Below, piece by piece: positions 28,898-37,231 of a stretch of DNA of 64,000 nucleotides. Location of the stretch: positions 5,208,001-5,272,000 of the forward strand of contig NC_018681.1 in the NCBI RefSeq assembly GCF_000250675.2, read 5' to 3'. The notes under the pieces are model-generated. The model saw only the letters and a program-made list of their open reading frames with translations. It searched no databases and was not told where the DNA came from. This DNA comes from Nocardia brasiliensis ATCC 700358 (lineage in GTDB: Bacteria; Actinomycetota; Actinomycetes; Mycobacteriales; Mycobacteriaceae). The number at the start of each line of letters is the position of its first letter. Positions within the stretch are counted from its first letter, which is position 1. The position numbers and the translations under genes were made by a program.

Positions 28898-29988
28898 CGC
28901 GCGCCCCGCAAGACGTGCTCACCCATCGCCACCTCGGCGACCTCCTGTGCTCCCTCGATGATCTGCATGACTTTGGCGTCGCGATAGAACCGACCGGCGC
29001 GACTGTCCGGGGCGCACCCGGCCGCCCCGAGCACCTGCACGGCGCGTGCGCTCACCGACGCCGCGGCGCCGGCCGCCACGTACTTGGCGGCGATGGTGGC
29101 GACGAGCGCGTCGGCCGAACCGGCAGCGCGGGCGGTGGCGGCCCGGGCGCACATCGCTTGTGCGCCTTCGACTTCCGCCGAGCACCGGCCCAGCGTCGCG
29201 CGGATCAGCTGGTGCTCGGCGAGCGCGGTGTCACCCTGCTTGCGGGTATTGGCATGTGCGGCAGCGTCATCCAGACAGGCTCGCGCCAATCCGACGCAGC
29301 CCCACCCGACCGTGAATCGTCCGTGGTCCAGGGCGGTGCCGAGGACATGGGAGAGACCGAATCCCGGCGGCGCGAGCAGTTGGGCGGCGGGAATGCGCAC
29401 GCGGTCGAATCGGAGGTGCGCCTGCCGCGCGCCACGCAGGCCGAGCCCGCCCTCGACCGGTTGGATCGAGACGCCTGGGCGGTCTCGGTCGACGAGGGCC
29501 GCGCACAGACCGCCCGCCGAGGTGCCGAGCACCAGGAAGACGTCGGCGACCTGACCGAAGGTCACCCACATCTTCGAACCGGACACCAGCCAGTCTCGCT
29601 CGTCTTCTTCGAAAGTTGTTGCGACGTTGGCTAAATCGGTACCAGCACCGGCCTCGGTAGCGGCCAACGCGGCCACCGTCGTACCGGCGGCGAGCCGGGG
29701 CAGCCAGCGCTCGCGCTGCGCGACCGTCCCCCAGCGGTCCACCGCGGCGGCGACCATACCGTGCACGGTGAGCAACGAACGCAAACTCGTGCAGGCGCGG
29801 CCGAGAGTGGCGGCGAGCAGGCCGAGTTCGTGCGCGTCGAGACCGCCGCCGCCGAAGCGCACGGGCCGGTCCGCGCCGAGCACACCGCGGCCGGCTGCGA
29901 GCGCGATCATCTCGTCGGGCAATCCCTCCCGGTCCCAGCGGGCCGCATCCGTCGCGGCCGCCGCGACCAGGTCCGCGACGTCGAGCAC
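28894..29988 (-). CDS. Acyl-CoA dehydrogenase family protein (FkbI-like)
   Basis: The product is 364 residues, with the full N-terminal helical, middle beta and C-terminal helical layout. FAD-binding signatures LAATEAGAGTDL and KMWVTFG are visible, and IIEGAQE near the C-terminus keeps the usual catalytic-base glutamate. In hydroxymalonyl- and methoxymalonyl-ACP pathways this enzyme oxidises the ACP-bound aldehyde to the acid. GTG start at 29988 overlaps the ACP stop codon by one base (TAGTG). Its stop overlaps the KASIII start as ATGA. Confidence 0.9.
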   Translation of the reverse strand: MLDVADLVAAAATDAARWDREGLPDEMIALAAGRGVLGADRPVRFGGGGLDAHELGLLAATLGRACTSLRSLLTVHGMVAAAVDRWGTVAQRERWLPRLAAGTTVAALAATEAGAGTDLANVATTFEEDERDWLVSGSKMWVTFGQVADVFLVLGTSAGGLCAALVDRDRPGVSIQPVEGGLGLRGARQAHLRFDRVRIPAAQLLAPPGFGLSHVLGTALDHGRFTVGWGCVGLARACLDDAAAHANTRKQGDTALAEHQLIRATLGRCSAEVEGAQAMCARAATARAAGSADALVATIAAKYVAAGAAASVSARAVQVLGAAGCAPDSRAGRFYRDAKVMQIIEGAQEVAEVAMGEHVLRGAR

Positions 29989-30269
29989 TAGAGATCGCTC
30001 CCGGACAGTTTGCGTTCGACGAACGCCGCGGCACGTGCGGCCGTGCGGAAGTTGTCGAGCTCTAAATCCTCGACCTCGACGGTGATCCCGTAGGACTGTT
30101 CGACGTGGACCACGATCTCCAACGACCGCAGCGAGTTGACCAGTCCGAGCGCGAAGATGTCCTCGTCCGCACCCAACTCCCGAGCCGCCATCGACCCGAA
30201 GTACGCCAGCAACTCCCCCGTCAACTCCGCTCGGCGCTGCACCACCCGCTCACCGTGTTCCACCGACAC
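29988..30269 (-). CDS. Discrete acyl carrier protein (FkbJ/ZmaD/ZmaH-like), first gene of the NRPS-PKS operon
   Basis: The product is 93 residues from the GTG at 30269, which has GAGAGAG about seven bases upstream. The phosphopantetheine serine lies in IFALGLVNSLRSLEIV, the motif typical of ACPs dedicated to methoxy-, hydroxy- and aminomalonyl units. The open frame reaches an ATG at 30332, but the extra N-terminal residues look non-coding. As first gene of the operon it is expected to follow the promoter; no iron box or clear -35/-10 pair was seen in 30270-30402. Confidence 0.88.
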   Translation of the reverse strand: MSVEHGERVVQRRAELTGELLAYFGSMAARELGADEDIFALGLVNSLRSLEIVVHVEQSYGITVEVEDLELDNFRTAARAAAFVERKLSGSDL

Positions 30270-30402
30270 TCGCTCTCTCGACGCGAACCAGACGGTGCGC
30301 CGCACAGGACCTGACCGCGTCCACGACACCATCGTCCGAGGTCACGAACAAGCCCTGGTTTCCATTGGCAAAGGAAGAAAAGGGGGTGCCACGGCCCGTC
30401 AC

Positions 30403-31401
30403 TCAGCCCCGGCGGCGGTCCTCGCGCAGGCGGTCGATTGCCCTGGCTATCAGGGAGGCCCTGTCGACCAGACCGGACTTCTGTTGTTCGAAAGCGATCA
30501 GGCGTTCGGCGGTTGCGCGGCTGCCCATCACCATCTTCAGGAGCACCGCGTAGTCGCCCGCTGAACTCGACGGAGGCTTGCCGACCGTTCGAACAGGCGC
30601 GTTGACCATTGTCGGCCTTGGCTTTTCAGGAGTCTGCGCGGCCTTGCGGTACCATTCCTGGGCTTCGGCACTCTTACCGAGCTTGTCCAGCAACTCGGCC
30701 AGGCTGCACATCCTGCTCGTCTCACCGGCCTGGATTGCCCGGCGAAACCAGATTTCGGCTTCGTCGAGCTGATCACCCCGTTGCAGCACAGCGGCGAGAC
30801 TACCCATGGCCTCGGGGTGCCCCGCGACCGCGGCACGGCGCAGCCAGAGTTCGGCTTCGTCCAGATCGTTCTGGCTGCGGATGCTGCGCAGCCAGCGCAG
30901 CGGCCGGCTCCGCCGATCGACTCGCCCTCGGAGCAGTCGAGCGAGATCGTTCATCGCGGCGGAATTGCCGCCCTCGGCGGCTCGACGAAGCCGGTCCTCC
31001 ACGTTCCGCGGCTGCGGCACAGCGGGTTTCGCAGGAGCGAATCCTGGGGCAGGTGCGGCGGAGGGAGCCGGGTCCGGCGGACCATTGCGGTATACCGCCA
31101 ACGCGACGAGGCCAACGAGCACAGCGAGCGCACCCACCCCCAACGCACCCTTCCCACTCTCGTGGCTGTTGCGTTGCGCCCGTACAGCCTGGTCATAGCT
31201 GGTGCCGCCGGCCTGCTCGCCGTTGCGGTACGTGTAGCAGATCGAATTCGGGGTCATGGGCCGCTCGTCGCACATCGGCGTCGCGTTCGGATCCTGCGAC
31301 GACAGGTAGATACCCATACCGATCGAGATCAGCGCCACCGGTACCGCCACCACGCCTGCCAGCATCGCCACCAGGAACGCCAATTGCCGAAGAACCAACA
31401 T
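30403..31401 (-). CDS. Membrane protein with Sel1-like (TPR-type) repeats
   Basis: The product is 332 residues. Residues ~5-33 form one transmembrane helix, followed by a short loop with two cysteines (PMCDERP, SICYTYR). A second helix spans ~85-105 (ALGVGALAVLVGLVALAVY), then a Pro/Ala-rich linker. From ~135 to ~255 there are Sel1-like repeats (DLDEAELWLRRAAVAGHPEAM, QLDEAEIWFRRAIQAGETSRM, KSAEAQEWYRKAAQ). Function is unknown; such repeats act as protein-protein scaffolds. It lies 133 bases upstream of the NRPS-PKS operon on the same strand, so co-transcription is possible. Confidence 0.8.
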   Translation of the reverse strand: MLVLRQLAFLVAMLAGVVAVPVALISIGMGIYLSSQDPNATPMCDERPMTPNSICYTYRNGEQAGGTSYDQAVRAQRNSHESGKGALGVGALAVLVGLVALAVYRNGPPDPAPSAAPAPGFAPAKPAVPQPRNVEDRLRRAAEGGNSAAMNDLARLLRGRVDRRSRPLRWLRSIRSQNDLDEAELWLRRAAVAGHPEAMGSLAAVLQRGDQLDEAEIWFRRAIQAGETSRMCSLAELLDKLGKSAEAQEWYRKAAQTPEKPRPTMVNAPVRTVGKPPSSSAGDYAVLLKMVMGSRATAERLIAFEQQKSGLVDRASLIARAIDRLREDRRRG

Positions 31402-31830
31402 CCCGCCCCGCTACCTAGTCTTGCGGCGCACCCGCGCCGGTCGCGAACACACGCTAGTTCTTCGCTCAGCACCGCTCAAGCCGAATAATGCGGAGCAAAC
31501 GCGGAGTTCGTGCCCGGCGACTTTCACACCGCCACTCGCACGCTTCGTGCGTTGTACCCCGTTCGGGGCCCGATCCCCAAGCGAGTAACGAACTTGTCGA
31601 CTGGATGATCAACTGCCCCTTCATATTCCGAGCCGGGTACGGACGTGCCTGGCTGCGCCCCCGGCGGTTCCCCAGTCAAATCCCCAGTCCGACAGCTTCT
31701 TCTGGGCTGTGCATGGTGCACATAATCGTTGTACCAATCAGAAGCATCCACATTTCGGATGAGGTCTGCTATCTCGCGGCCGGTGCGTCTCGGTCGGCCG
31801 TGCACCCGGAAAGAATCGTGAGGAACGGCG
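31402..31830. other. Gene-free divergent promoter region
   Basis: This region separates the Sel1-repeat gene (minus) from the exported-protein gene (plus), and no reading frame in it looks coding. It holds one notable palindrome at 31708-31722, listed separately, and a ribosome site GTGAGGAA just before the ATG at 31831. Confidence 0.6.
31708..31722. promoter_or_regulatory. Inverted repeat, candidate operator
   Basis: TGTGCATGGTGCACA has two perfect 6-base arms separated by TGG, about 110 bases upstream of the exported-protein start. The regulator is unknown. Confidence 0.3.
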
Positions 31831-32562
31831 ATGAACAGATATTCGGCGAATTTTGTTCGCGTATCCACTATTTCGGCGCTGGTATCGCTGGCGCTGGCAC
31901 CCGCGGCACTATTGGCCGGGCCTGCCGCGGCCGACCCGGTGACGGTCAATTTCAAGTGCCAGGCCAAGCCGCCGATCGGCGCGCCGCAGGAATCGACGAT
32001 GCCCATGCAGGTCACCGGTACGGCTCCGGCTACCGCGTCGCCCGGTTCGGCGGTCGCCATCAACCTTGTCGCGGGCCAGGGACAGATTCCCGCCGATCAG
32101 GGCGGATACAAAATCAATTACGTCCGCGACCTGAAACTGGTCGCCCCCTTCCCGACCAACTCGACCTATGTGTCCTCGTCGCTGACCGGCGGCACCGTCA
32201 AGGCGACGATCGACACCAGCGGCGGCAAGGCGGCGATCAAGGTGACCGACCGGCTGCCCGGCGGCTCGACATTCACGCTGCCCGCACTCACCGTGAATGT
32301 CACGGCAGGAAACTCCGGTTCGATCACCACCACGCTGGCCGGAACCAGTTACGCCGACCCCGGCCTGACCATGGTGGTCAACGCGCAGGCGGGCCCCTTC
32401 GCGGTGAACGTGCCGGTGTCGTGTTATCCGGACCCGGCACCGATCTTCACCACGACCGTCATCGGCTCCGGTAAGTCGTCACCGACGCCGCAGCCGGTCG
32501 AGCCGGGTTCCCCCGGCGTCTTCACGCTGCTCCCCAACCTGGGCCTGGGTCAGGATCGGTAG
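31831..32562 (+). CDS. Exported protein, probable beta-rich domain, unknown function
   Basis: The product is 243 residues. A Sec signal peptide covers ~1-35 (hydrophobic ISALVSLALAPAALLAGPAAA, cleavage probably after AAA/AD). The mature part is rich in alternating Thr/Val/Gly, typical of an all-beta fold. It has only two cysteines (FKCQA near the N-terminus and VSCYP near the C-terminus), likely one disulfide. The C-terminal ~35 residues are Pro/Ser-rich and probably disordered. GTGAGGAA lies just ahead of the ATG. I do not recognise a family with certainty. A perfect inverted repeat follows the stop. Confidence 0.8.
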   Translation: MNRYSANFVRVSTISALVSLALAPAALLAGPAAADPVTVNFKCQAKPPIGAPQESTMPMQVTGTAPATASPGSAVAINLVAGQGQIPADQGGYKINYVRDLKLVAPFPTNSTYVSSSLTGGTVKATIDTSGGKAAIKVTDRLPGGSTFTLPALTVNVTAGNSGSITTTLAGTSYADPGLTMVVNAQAGPFAVNVPVSCYPDPAPIFTTTVIGSGKSSPTPQPVEPGSPGVFTLLPNLGLGQDR

Positions 32563-32575
32563 CCGAACGCTCACA

Positions 32576-32602
32576 GAAATCCCCTGCACTGCAGGGGATT
32601 TC
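32576..32602. terminator. Perfect hairpin, probable bidirectional terminator
   Basis: Thirteen-base arms (GAAATCCCCTGCA / TGCAGGGGATTTC) flank a single C, between the converging ends of the exported-protein gene and the GntR gene. The A- and T-rich ends would give a short U run in both directions. Confidence 0.75.
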
Positions 32603-32626
32603 GTCTGCCCGGGGCGCAAAAGCCCA

Positions 32627-33325
32627 CTATCCCAAGGCACTACCTGACACGGGGTTGTTCAAACCGGTCGCGGTCAGCGTGAGGTGCCGGATCAGGATCT
32701 CGGCCGCGGCATCGCCATCGCGGGCCAGCGCCGCCTCTTCCAGGCGGCGGTGTTCTTCCACACCGTCCCGGTCCGGATTGCGCTGCGCGGACCAGCGGCG
32801 GGTCAACTCACTCGCGGTCCACATCCGATCGAAAGTCTCCAGCAGAACCGCATTGGCACAACCTTCCAGCAGCGTCCGATGGAAGGCGCGATGGGCTTCG
32901 GCCCATTCCGCGCTGTAGTGCTCGGGTTCTTCCGGCGTGTACGGCGGCGTGCGAGCCAAGCGGTGATGGGCGGCGCGGACGCGGGCCTCCCAGTCGAGAT
33001 CGCCACGGGCGATGGACATTCGGAGCACGACCGGCTCGATCGTGCGCCGCGCCTCGGCTATCTCCTGCCAGCGCCGGTCGGAGGCGGCGGGAACGGCGAA
33101 GCCGCGGTTGTGCAGCCGGTCGGCGAGGCCATCGCCGACCACCCGCACGAGGGCCTCGCGCACGACAGCCAGACTCACCCCCTGTTCCTTGGCCAGATCC
33201 TGCGGCTTGAGCGCAGCGCCGGGCGCGTACACGCCACGCATGATCGCGTCCCGCAGATGTGCGTAGACCTGCTCGGAGAGCATCAACTTCCCCGGTGCGG
33301 CCGTGGATTCGTCCGTCTGCGTCAT
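32627..33325 (-). CDS. GntR-family regulator, FadR/FCD subfamily
   Basis: The product is 232 residues. The winged helix covers ~15-80 (QVYAHLRDAIMRG, then QDLAKEQGVSLAVVREAL). The C-terminal FCD helical domain is rich in conserved His/Glu/Arg positions (HRAFHRTLLEGC, then HRRLEEAALARD), normally a metal- and carboxylate-binding site. It is divergent from the PEBP/MBL/FAH operon, which it probably controls in response to an organic-acid substrate. Confidence 0.88.
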   Translation of the reverse strand: MTQTDESTAAPGKLMLSEQVYAHLRDAIMRGVYAPGAALKPQDLAKEQGVSLAVVREALVRVVGDGLADRLHNRGFAVPAASDRRWQEIAEARRTIEPVVLRMSIARGDLDWEARVRAAHHRLARTPPYTPEEPEHYSAEWAEAHRAFHRTLLEGCANAVLLETFDRMWTASELTRRWSAQRNPDRDGVEEHRRLEEAALARDGDAAAEILIRHLTLTATGLNNPVSGSALG

Positions 33326-33350
33326 GCCATGAGCATAGACTATTGGACAG

Positions 33351-33362
33351 ATAATCGATTAT
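33351..33362. promoter_or_regulatory. AT-rich palindrome in the GntR/PEBP divergent promoter
   Basis: ATAATCGATTAT is a perfect 12-base palindrome inside a conspicuously AT-rich patch (about 33340-33375) of an otherwise GC-rich region. It sits ~25 bases upstream of the GntR start and ~85 bases before the PEBP gene, so it may be the GntR operator or overlap both promoters. Confidence 0.5.
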
Positions 33363-33447
33363 TAGTGCTATTGTCGATCATGGCTGGTGCTTCAGCCCCG
33401 GGTGCGGATCGTGTTCCCGCCCGTAGACGCTCTCCCAGGAAGACGCC

Positions 33448-33984
33448 ATGAACAGCAACAACCCCTTCGCCCGCCTCCCCGAGGCCGCGGCTTTCACCGT
33501 CACCAGCACCACCGTCACCGACGGCGACGCGTGGTCGCCCGAGCAGTTCTCCGCCGGCGTGCCCGGCGGCAAGGACGTCTCCCCGCACCTGCGCTGGAGC
33601 GGTGCCCCGAGCGGTACGAAGAGCTACGCCGTGACGGTGTACGACCCCGACGCACCGACCGGTTCCGGCTTCTGGCACTGGGCCGTGGCCGATATCCCCG
33701 CCACCGTCACCGAACTCCCGGAGGGCGCGGGCGACAACACCGGTTCGGGCCTGCCCGAAGGTGCTTTCCAGTTGCCGAACGACGCCCGCGTCGCCCGCTT
33801 CCTCGGCGCCGCACCGCCTGCCGGACACGGCGTGCACCGGTACTTCGTCGTGGTGCACGCCCTCGATATCGAGACCATCGGCGTTCCCGCCGACGCCACC
33901 CCCGCCTACCTCGGCTTCACCATCGCGGGACATATCCTCGGTCGCGCGGTGTTGACCGCCACCGCCGAAACGGTCGCCGCATGA
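33448..33984 (+). CDS. YbhB/YbcL-type phosphatidylethanolamine-binding (PEBP/Raf kinase inhibitor-like) protein
   Basis: The product is 178 residues, full length for the bacterial family. It shows the PEBP signatures YDPDAPTGSGFWHWAVADI and GVHRYFVVVHALD. No signal peptide, so cytoplasmic. Bacterial PEBPs bind small anions or phospholipid head groups, but their physiological role is mostly unclear. It is the first gene of a three-gene operon; the next gene's ATG overlaps its stop. Confidence 0.9.
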   Translation: MNSNNPFARLPEAAAFTVTSTTVTDGDAWSPEQFSAGVPGGKDVSPHLRWSGAPSGTKSYAVTVYDPDAPTGSGFWHWAVADIPATVTELPEGAGDNTGSGLPEGAFQLPNDARVARFLGAAPPAGHGVHRYFVVVHALDIETIGVPADATPAYLGFTIAGHILGRAVLTATAETVAA

Positions 33985-34937
33985 CGACCGAACAGTGGCA
34001 GGTCGGCGATATCTCGATCACGAAAATCGAAGAGCTGCAAGGCTGGACGCCCGTCGATTTCCTGCTCGAGGTGTTTCCGGCCGCAACGCGGGCAGAGATA
34101 GCACGAATCGACTGGTTACGCCCGACCTATTTCGACGGCGACCGGATGAACGGCATGGTCCACTCGCTGCTGGTGCAAACGCCCACCCACAAGATCGTGG
34201 TCGACACCGGAATCGGTAACGGCAAGCAGCGCATCGCGCCCGCCTTCGATGATCTCGACACCGATTTCCTGGCGAGATTCGAACGGGTGTGGCCGCGCGA
34301 GGAAGTCGACGGGGTCCTCACGACCCATCTGCATATCGATCATGTCGGCTGGAACACGATCCGCGAGAACGACGATTGGCAGCCGACCTTTCCGAACGCC
34401 CGATATTTCTTCGTGCGTACGGAATACGAGCACTGGGCGGCCTTCGCGCAGGACCCGCACGCGCACGCGGCGTACTCCGAGTTCGGCCACAGCATGGTCG
34501 ACGGTGCCGCCGTCTTCGCGGACTCCCTCGCCCCGATAGCAGACGCGGGACTGATCACCTGGGTCGAGCCCGGCCAGACCGTCGTTCCCGGCATCTCACT
34601 GCTCAGCACCGCGGGGCATACGCCGGGTCACGTGTCGGTCCTCATCGAGGACGGCGGCGAAAGTGCCGTCATCACCGGCGATTTGATGCATTGCCAGTTC
34701 CAGGTCGCGCGTCCGGACTGGTCGGTGGAGATGGACACCGACAGCACGGCCGCCGCCGACAGCAGGCGGAATTTCCTCGAACGGTTCGCCGACTCGCCGA
34801 CCCTCGTGCTCGGAACGCATTTCGGCACACCTACCGGCGGTCACCTCGTCCGCGACGGCGACACCTACCGGTTGATCCCGGTACACGGCCGAGAGTTCCA
34901 GCCCGACAAGCTATCTCACGAAGGAAGCCACCCATGA
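33981..34937 (+). CDS. MBL-fold metallohydrolase
   Basis: The product is 318 residues. The metal-binding motif THLHIDHVGW (HxHxDH) is intact, with further ligands in STAGHTPGH and ITGDLMH and a late His in LGTHFGTP. This pattern fits N-acyl-homoserine lactonase or similar lactone/ester hydrolases; the substrate is not identifiable. Start ATG 33981 overlaps the PEBP stop (ATGA) and the stop overlaps the FAH gene start in the same way. The open frame upstream of 33981 is the PEBP gene read in another frame and is not coding. Confidence 0.9.
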   Translation: MTTEQWQVGDISITKIEELQGWTPVDFLLEVFPAATRAEIARIDWLRPTYFDGDRMNGMVHSLLVQTPTHKIVVDTGIGNGKQRIAPAFDDLDTDFLARFERVWPREEVDGVLTTHLHIDHVGWNTIRENDDWQPTFPNARYFFVRTEYEHWAAFAQDPHAHAAYSEFGHSMVDGAAVFADSLAPIADAGLITWVEPGQTVVPGISLLSTAGHTPGHVSVLIEDGGESAVITGDLMHCQFQVARPDWSVEMDTDSTAAADSRRNFLERFADSPTLVLGTHFGTPTGGHLVRDGDTYRLIPVHGREFQPDKLSHEGSHP

Positions 34938-35821
34938 AACTCATCGCCTTCGAATCGCCCACCGGACCTCGGATCGGCGAAATCCGCGGAGCGGCAGTGC
35001 GCGACCTCGGCCCGATCGACGACTACTATGCCGATCCCGAGGCTGCCGCGAGCACCGGCACCGAACCCGATCTTCTCCTCGCCGAACTGCGCTCGGTACC
35101 GCCTGTGCCGAAGACAGCCCGAATCTTCTGCGCCGGCATCAATTACCGCTGCCACGCGGAGGAAGCCGAGCGGGCGGGCGTCGCCGAGCCGGCGCTGCCG
35201 TTGATCTTCGGCCGCTGGCCGAGCACCCTGGTGGTCGACGGCGACCCCGTTCCGGTCCCGCCGAACGAGGAGGGTCTCGACTGGGAGGGCGAACTGGCGG
35301 TCGTGATCGGCCGAAGCACCTGGTGCGCAACCGAAGACAACGCGCTGGCATCGGTTCTCGGGTACACCGCCTTCAACGATCTGACCGCCCGCAGGAAGCA
35401 GACCGACACCATCCAATGGACGCTGGGCAAGAACGCCGACCGCAGCGGGCCGATCGGCCCGGTCCTGGTCACCGCCGACGAAATCGGCGACCCGCACCGG
35501 CTCGACATCAGCACCCGGGTGAACGGTGCACTCCGGCAGCACGCGAACACAGCCGAACTGCTGCACAGCATTCCGCGCTTGATCGCCTACATCAGCGACA
35601 CCGTGACCCTGCTCCCCGGCGACGTGATCGCGACCGGAACGATGGCAGGCATCGGGATGGCCATGACCCCGCCGCAGTACCTGCGACCCGGTGACAACGT
35701 CGAAGTGGAGATCGAATCGATCGGCGTGCTCCGCACCCCCATCGTCGGGCCGGACGAATACCGCCCAGCGGAATCGGCCGCTGGGCAGGAACCTATCGGG
35801 GCCGGGTCTACCGTCCGCTGA
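34934..35821 (+). CDS. Fumarylacetoacetate hydrolase (FAH/FAHD1) family protein
   Basis: The product is 295 residues. The metal ligands appear in DWEGELAVVIG (Glu-x-Glu) and AFNDLTAR (Asp), and the C-terminal signature LLPGDVIATGTMAGIG is intact. Family members cleave acylpyruvates or decarboxylate oxaloacetate-like compounds, often in degradation of aromatic compounds. Together with the lactonase-like MBL hydrolase and the GntR regulator it suggests a small catabolic operon. It ends overlapping by 14 bases with the converging LLM oxidoreductase gene. Confidence 0.9.
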   Translation: MKLIAFESPTGPRIGEIRGAAVRDLGPIDDYYADPEAAASTGTEPDLLLAELRSVPPVPKTARIFCAGINYRCHAEEAERAGVAEPALPLIFGRWPSTLVVDGDPVPVPPNEEGLDWEGELAVVIGRSTWCATEDNALASVLGYTAFNDLTARRKQTDTIQWTLGKNADRSGPIGPVLVTADEIGDPHRLDISTRVNGALRQHANTAELLHSIPRLIAYISDTVTLLPGDVIATGTMAGIGMAMTPPQYLRPGDNVEVEIESIGVLRTPIVGPDEYRPAESAAGQEPIGAGSTVR

Positions 35822-36611
35822 GTTCGGCGACGACCGGGGCGAAGCGTTCGGCGAAGTCGGCGCCGAAGATGAAGTAGGAGAAGCCGTTTTCCTCGCGGCG
35901 GCGCTGGATTTCCTCGATGGCGGCGGCCGGGTCGTCCGGGAGCACGGTCAGGGCGTCGGCGGCGCGCAGGGCGGCGGGGTCGGTGGTCGGTGGCGCCATG
36001 TGGGGTGCCACGGCGTCGCCGATGACCGGCACGGCGAGCGCGAGTTCTACGTCCCCGCGGGAGCGCACATCGCCGGCGAGCCGCTCGACTTCGGCGCGCG
36101 ACTGCGGGCCCAGTGCGAAAGTGACCGTGTCGGCGATCTCGGCGGCCATCGCCCGGGCCTTCGGACCGAGGACGGCCATCCCGACCGGGGTGTGCAGGCC
36201 GGGGCCGTCGAGTTCGCGCAGCGCCCGCACGGTCTCCCGGATCTGATCCAGTCGCTCGGTGGGCGGTACGACGGGCAGTCCCTTGTCGCGGAGCTCGTCC
36301 TCGATTCCCGGCCTGCCGGTGCCGATGCCCATCTCGAAACGACCTTCGGTCAGCACCGACAGCGAGTGCGCTTCCCAGGCGGTCAGCCACGGCGGCCGGA
36401 AAGGCGAGGCGTACACCCAGGGGCCCACCCGCAGATCGGTCAGGGCCGCAGCGGTCGCGAGCATGGCGGCGGGCGCGGGTTGGGTCAACGGGAAGTCGGG
36501 TACCAGCAGCGTCGAATAGCCGCTGTCGGCGATGCGGCGCACCCGATCTCGCCACGTCGGCACCTCGCTCATGAGCGGTGCCACAACCCCGAATCGAAAC
36601 GGCTTCGTCAT
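35808..36611 (-). CDS. LLM-class (luciferase-like) flavin/F420-dependent oxidoreductase
   Basis: The product is 267 residues from ATG 36611, which has AGAAGGAA eight bases upstream; an in-frame ATG at 36635 would add eight residues. Family features are RFGVVAPLM at the N-terminus, GRFEMGIGTGRPG, and a C-terminal DDPAAAIEEIQRR helix. It resembles the actinobacterial TIGR03621-type F420-dependent subgroup. Substrate unknown. It is monocistronic and converges on the FAH gene. Confidence 0.85.
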   Translation of the reverse strand: MTKPFRFGVVAPLMSEVPTWRDRVRRIADSGYSTLLVPDFPLTQPAPAAMLATAAALTDLRVGPWVYASPFRPPWLTAWEAHSLSVLTEGRFEMGIGTGRPGIEDELRDKGLPVVPPTERLDQIRETVRALRELDGPGLHTPVGMAVLGPKARAMAAEIADTVTFALGPQSRAEVERLAGDVRSRGDVELALAVPVIGDAVAPHMAPPTTDPAALRAADALTVLPDDPAAAIEEIQRRREENGFSYFIFGADFAERFAPVVAELSGR

Positions 36612-37231
36612 GCCAGGATTCCTTCTGTCGATCATGTCTTTCGGTACAGACGTAACGACGACCCGGCGGTCCGGGATTCATCGGTGCCGTCCGGCAGTAC
36701 CGTGCCACATCGACAGGACCAGGTTCGGTAGTACCTGCACGCCGCGCAGGCGCTGAAGCGCGACCTCGACTTCGACGCGAGGCGCAAGCCCACGCGGACG
36801 AGCCCGAAGGCAATGCCCGAAGTGCCTGGCCTCCAGGCTATTTCGCCATCGACGGCCAATGGCGCGAGCGCGGCGTCGATTGCCCCATCCGAACCGGTTG
36901 CGCCGCAGCGGACCTCGCCGCGGCGCACGGCACCGTCAGCGCAGCAGACCCAAGGGTAGGACCACCGCCACGCTCAAACCCGAAGCCGCAATGGCCGAAT
37001 AACCCACCCAGTGGATGAACGTGGCTGCCACCACCGGCAGGTACCGCACTGCCGGAGCATGAGGTGCCCTGTTGGTCGTCATAGCCACCGCCATACCCAC
37101 TCGATCCGCGGCCATGCACCCCGATCCGAATTTTCGGTGTGCCGGAAAACGCGACAGCGCAGCGGGTTGCGCGCACACGAAGCGGGTATTGCGAGTGCTA
37201 TCGCGAAAAGGACGGAGGTCGTACAGCCACG
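36612..37231. other. Long intergenic stretch with at most one small gene
   Basis: About 620 bases lie between the LLM gene (minus) and the HATPase gene (plus). Codon bias does not support a gene in 36640-36930. On the minus strand 36936-37115 encodes a short hydrophobic peptide, listed separately at low confidence. No strong hairpin or repeat was seen. Confidence 0.5.
36936..37115 (-). CDS. Possible small membrane protein
   Basis: From ATG 37115 the frame gives 59 residues: a polar N-terminus, then a hydrophobic region (YLPVVAATFIHWVGYSAIAASG and LSVAVVLPLGLL) that could form two short membrane helices. A second in-frame ATG follows at residue 8. No clear ribosome site and no recognised family, so it may be chance in a GC-rich region. 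Confidence 0.3.
   Translation of the reverse strand: MAADRVGMAVAMTTNRAPHAPAVRYLPVVAATFIHWVGYSAIAASGLSVAVVLPLGLLR

Noticed and set aside
25039..29988. Aminomalonyl-ACP pathway (zwittermicin type, serine-loading A domain)
   Set aside because: The FkbH-like gene argues for a glyceryl-derived unit, and the A domain code does not resemble serine. It cannot be fully excluded because the two dehydrogenases and ACP are shared by both routes.
2019..30269. Nocobactin/mycobactin-type siderophore cluster
   Set aside because: No salicylate synthase, lysine hydroxylase or heterocyclisation (Cy) domain is present, so the known nocobactin/mycobactin architecture does not fit despite the iron box.
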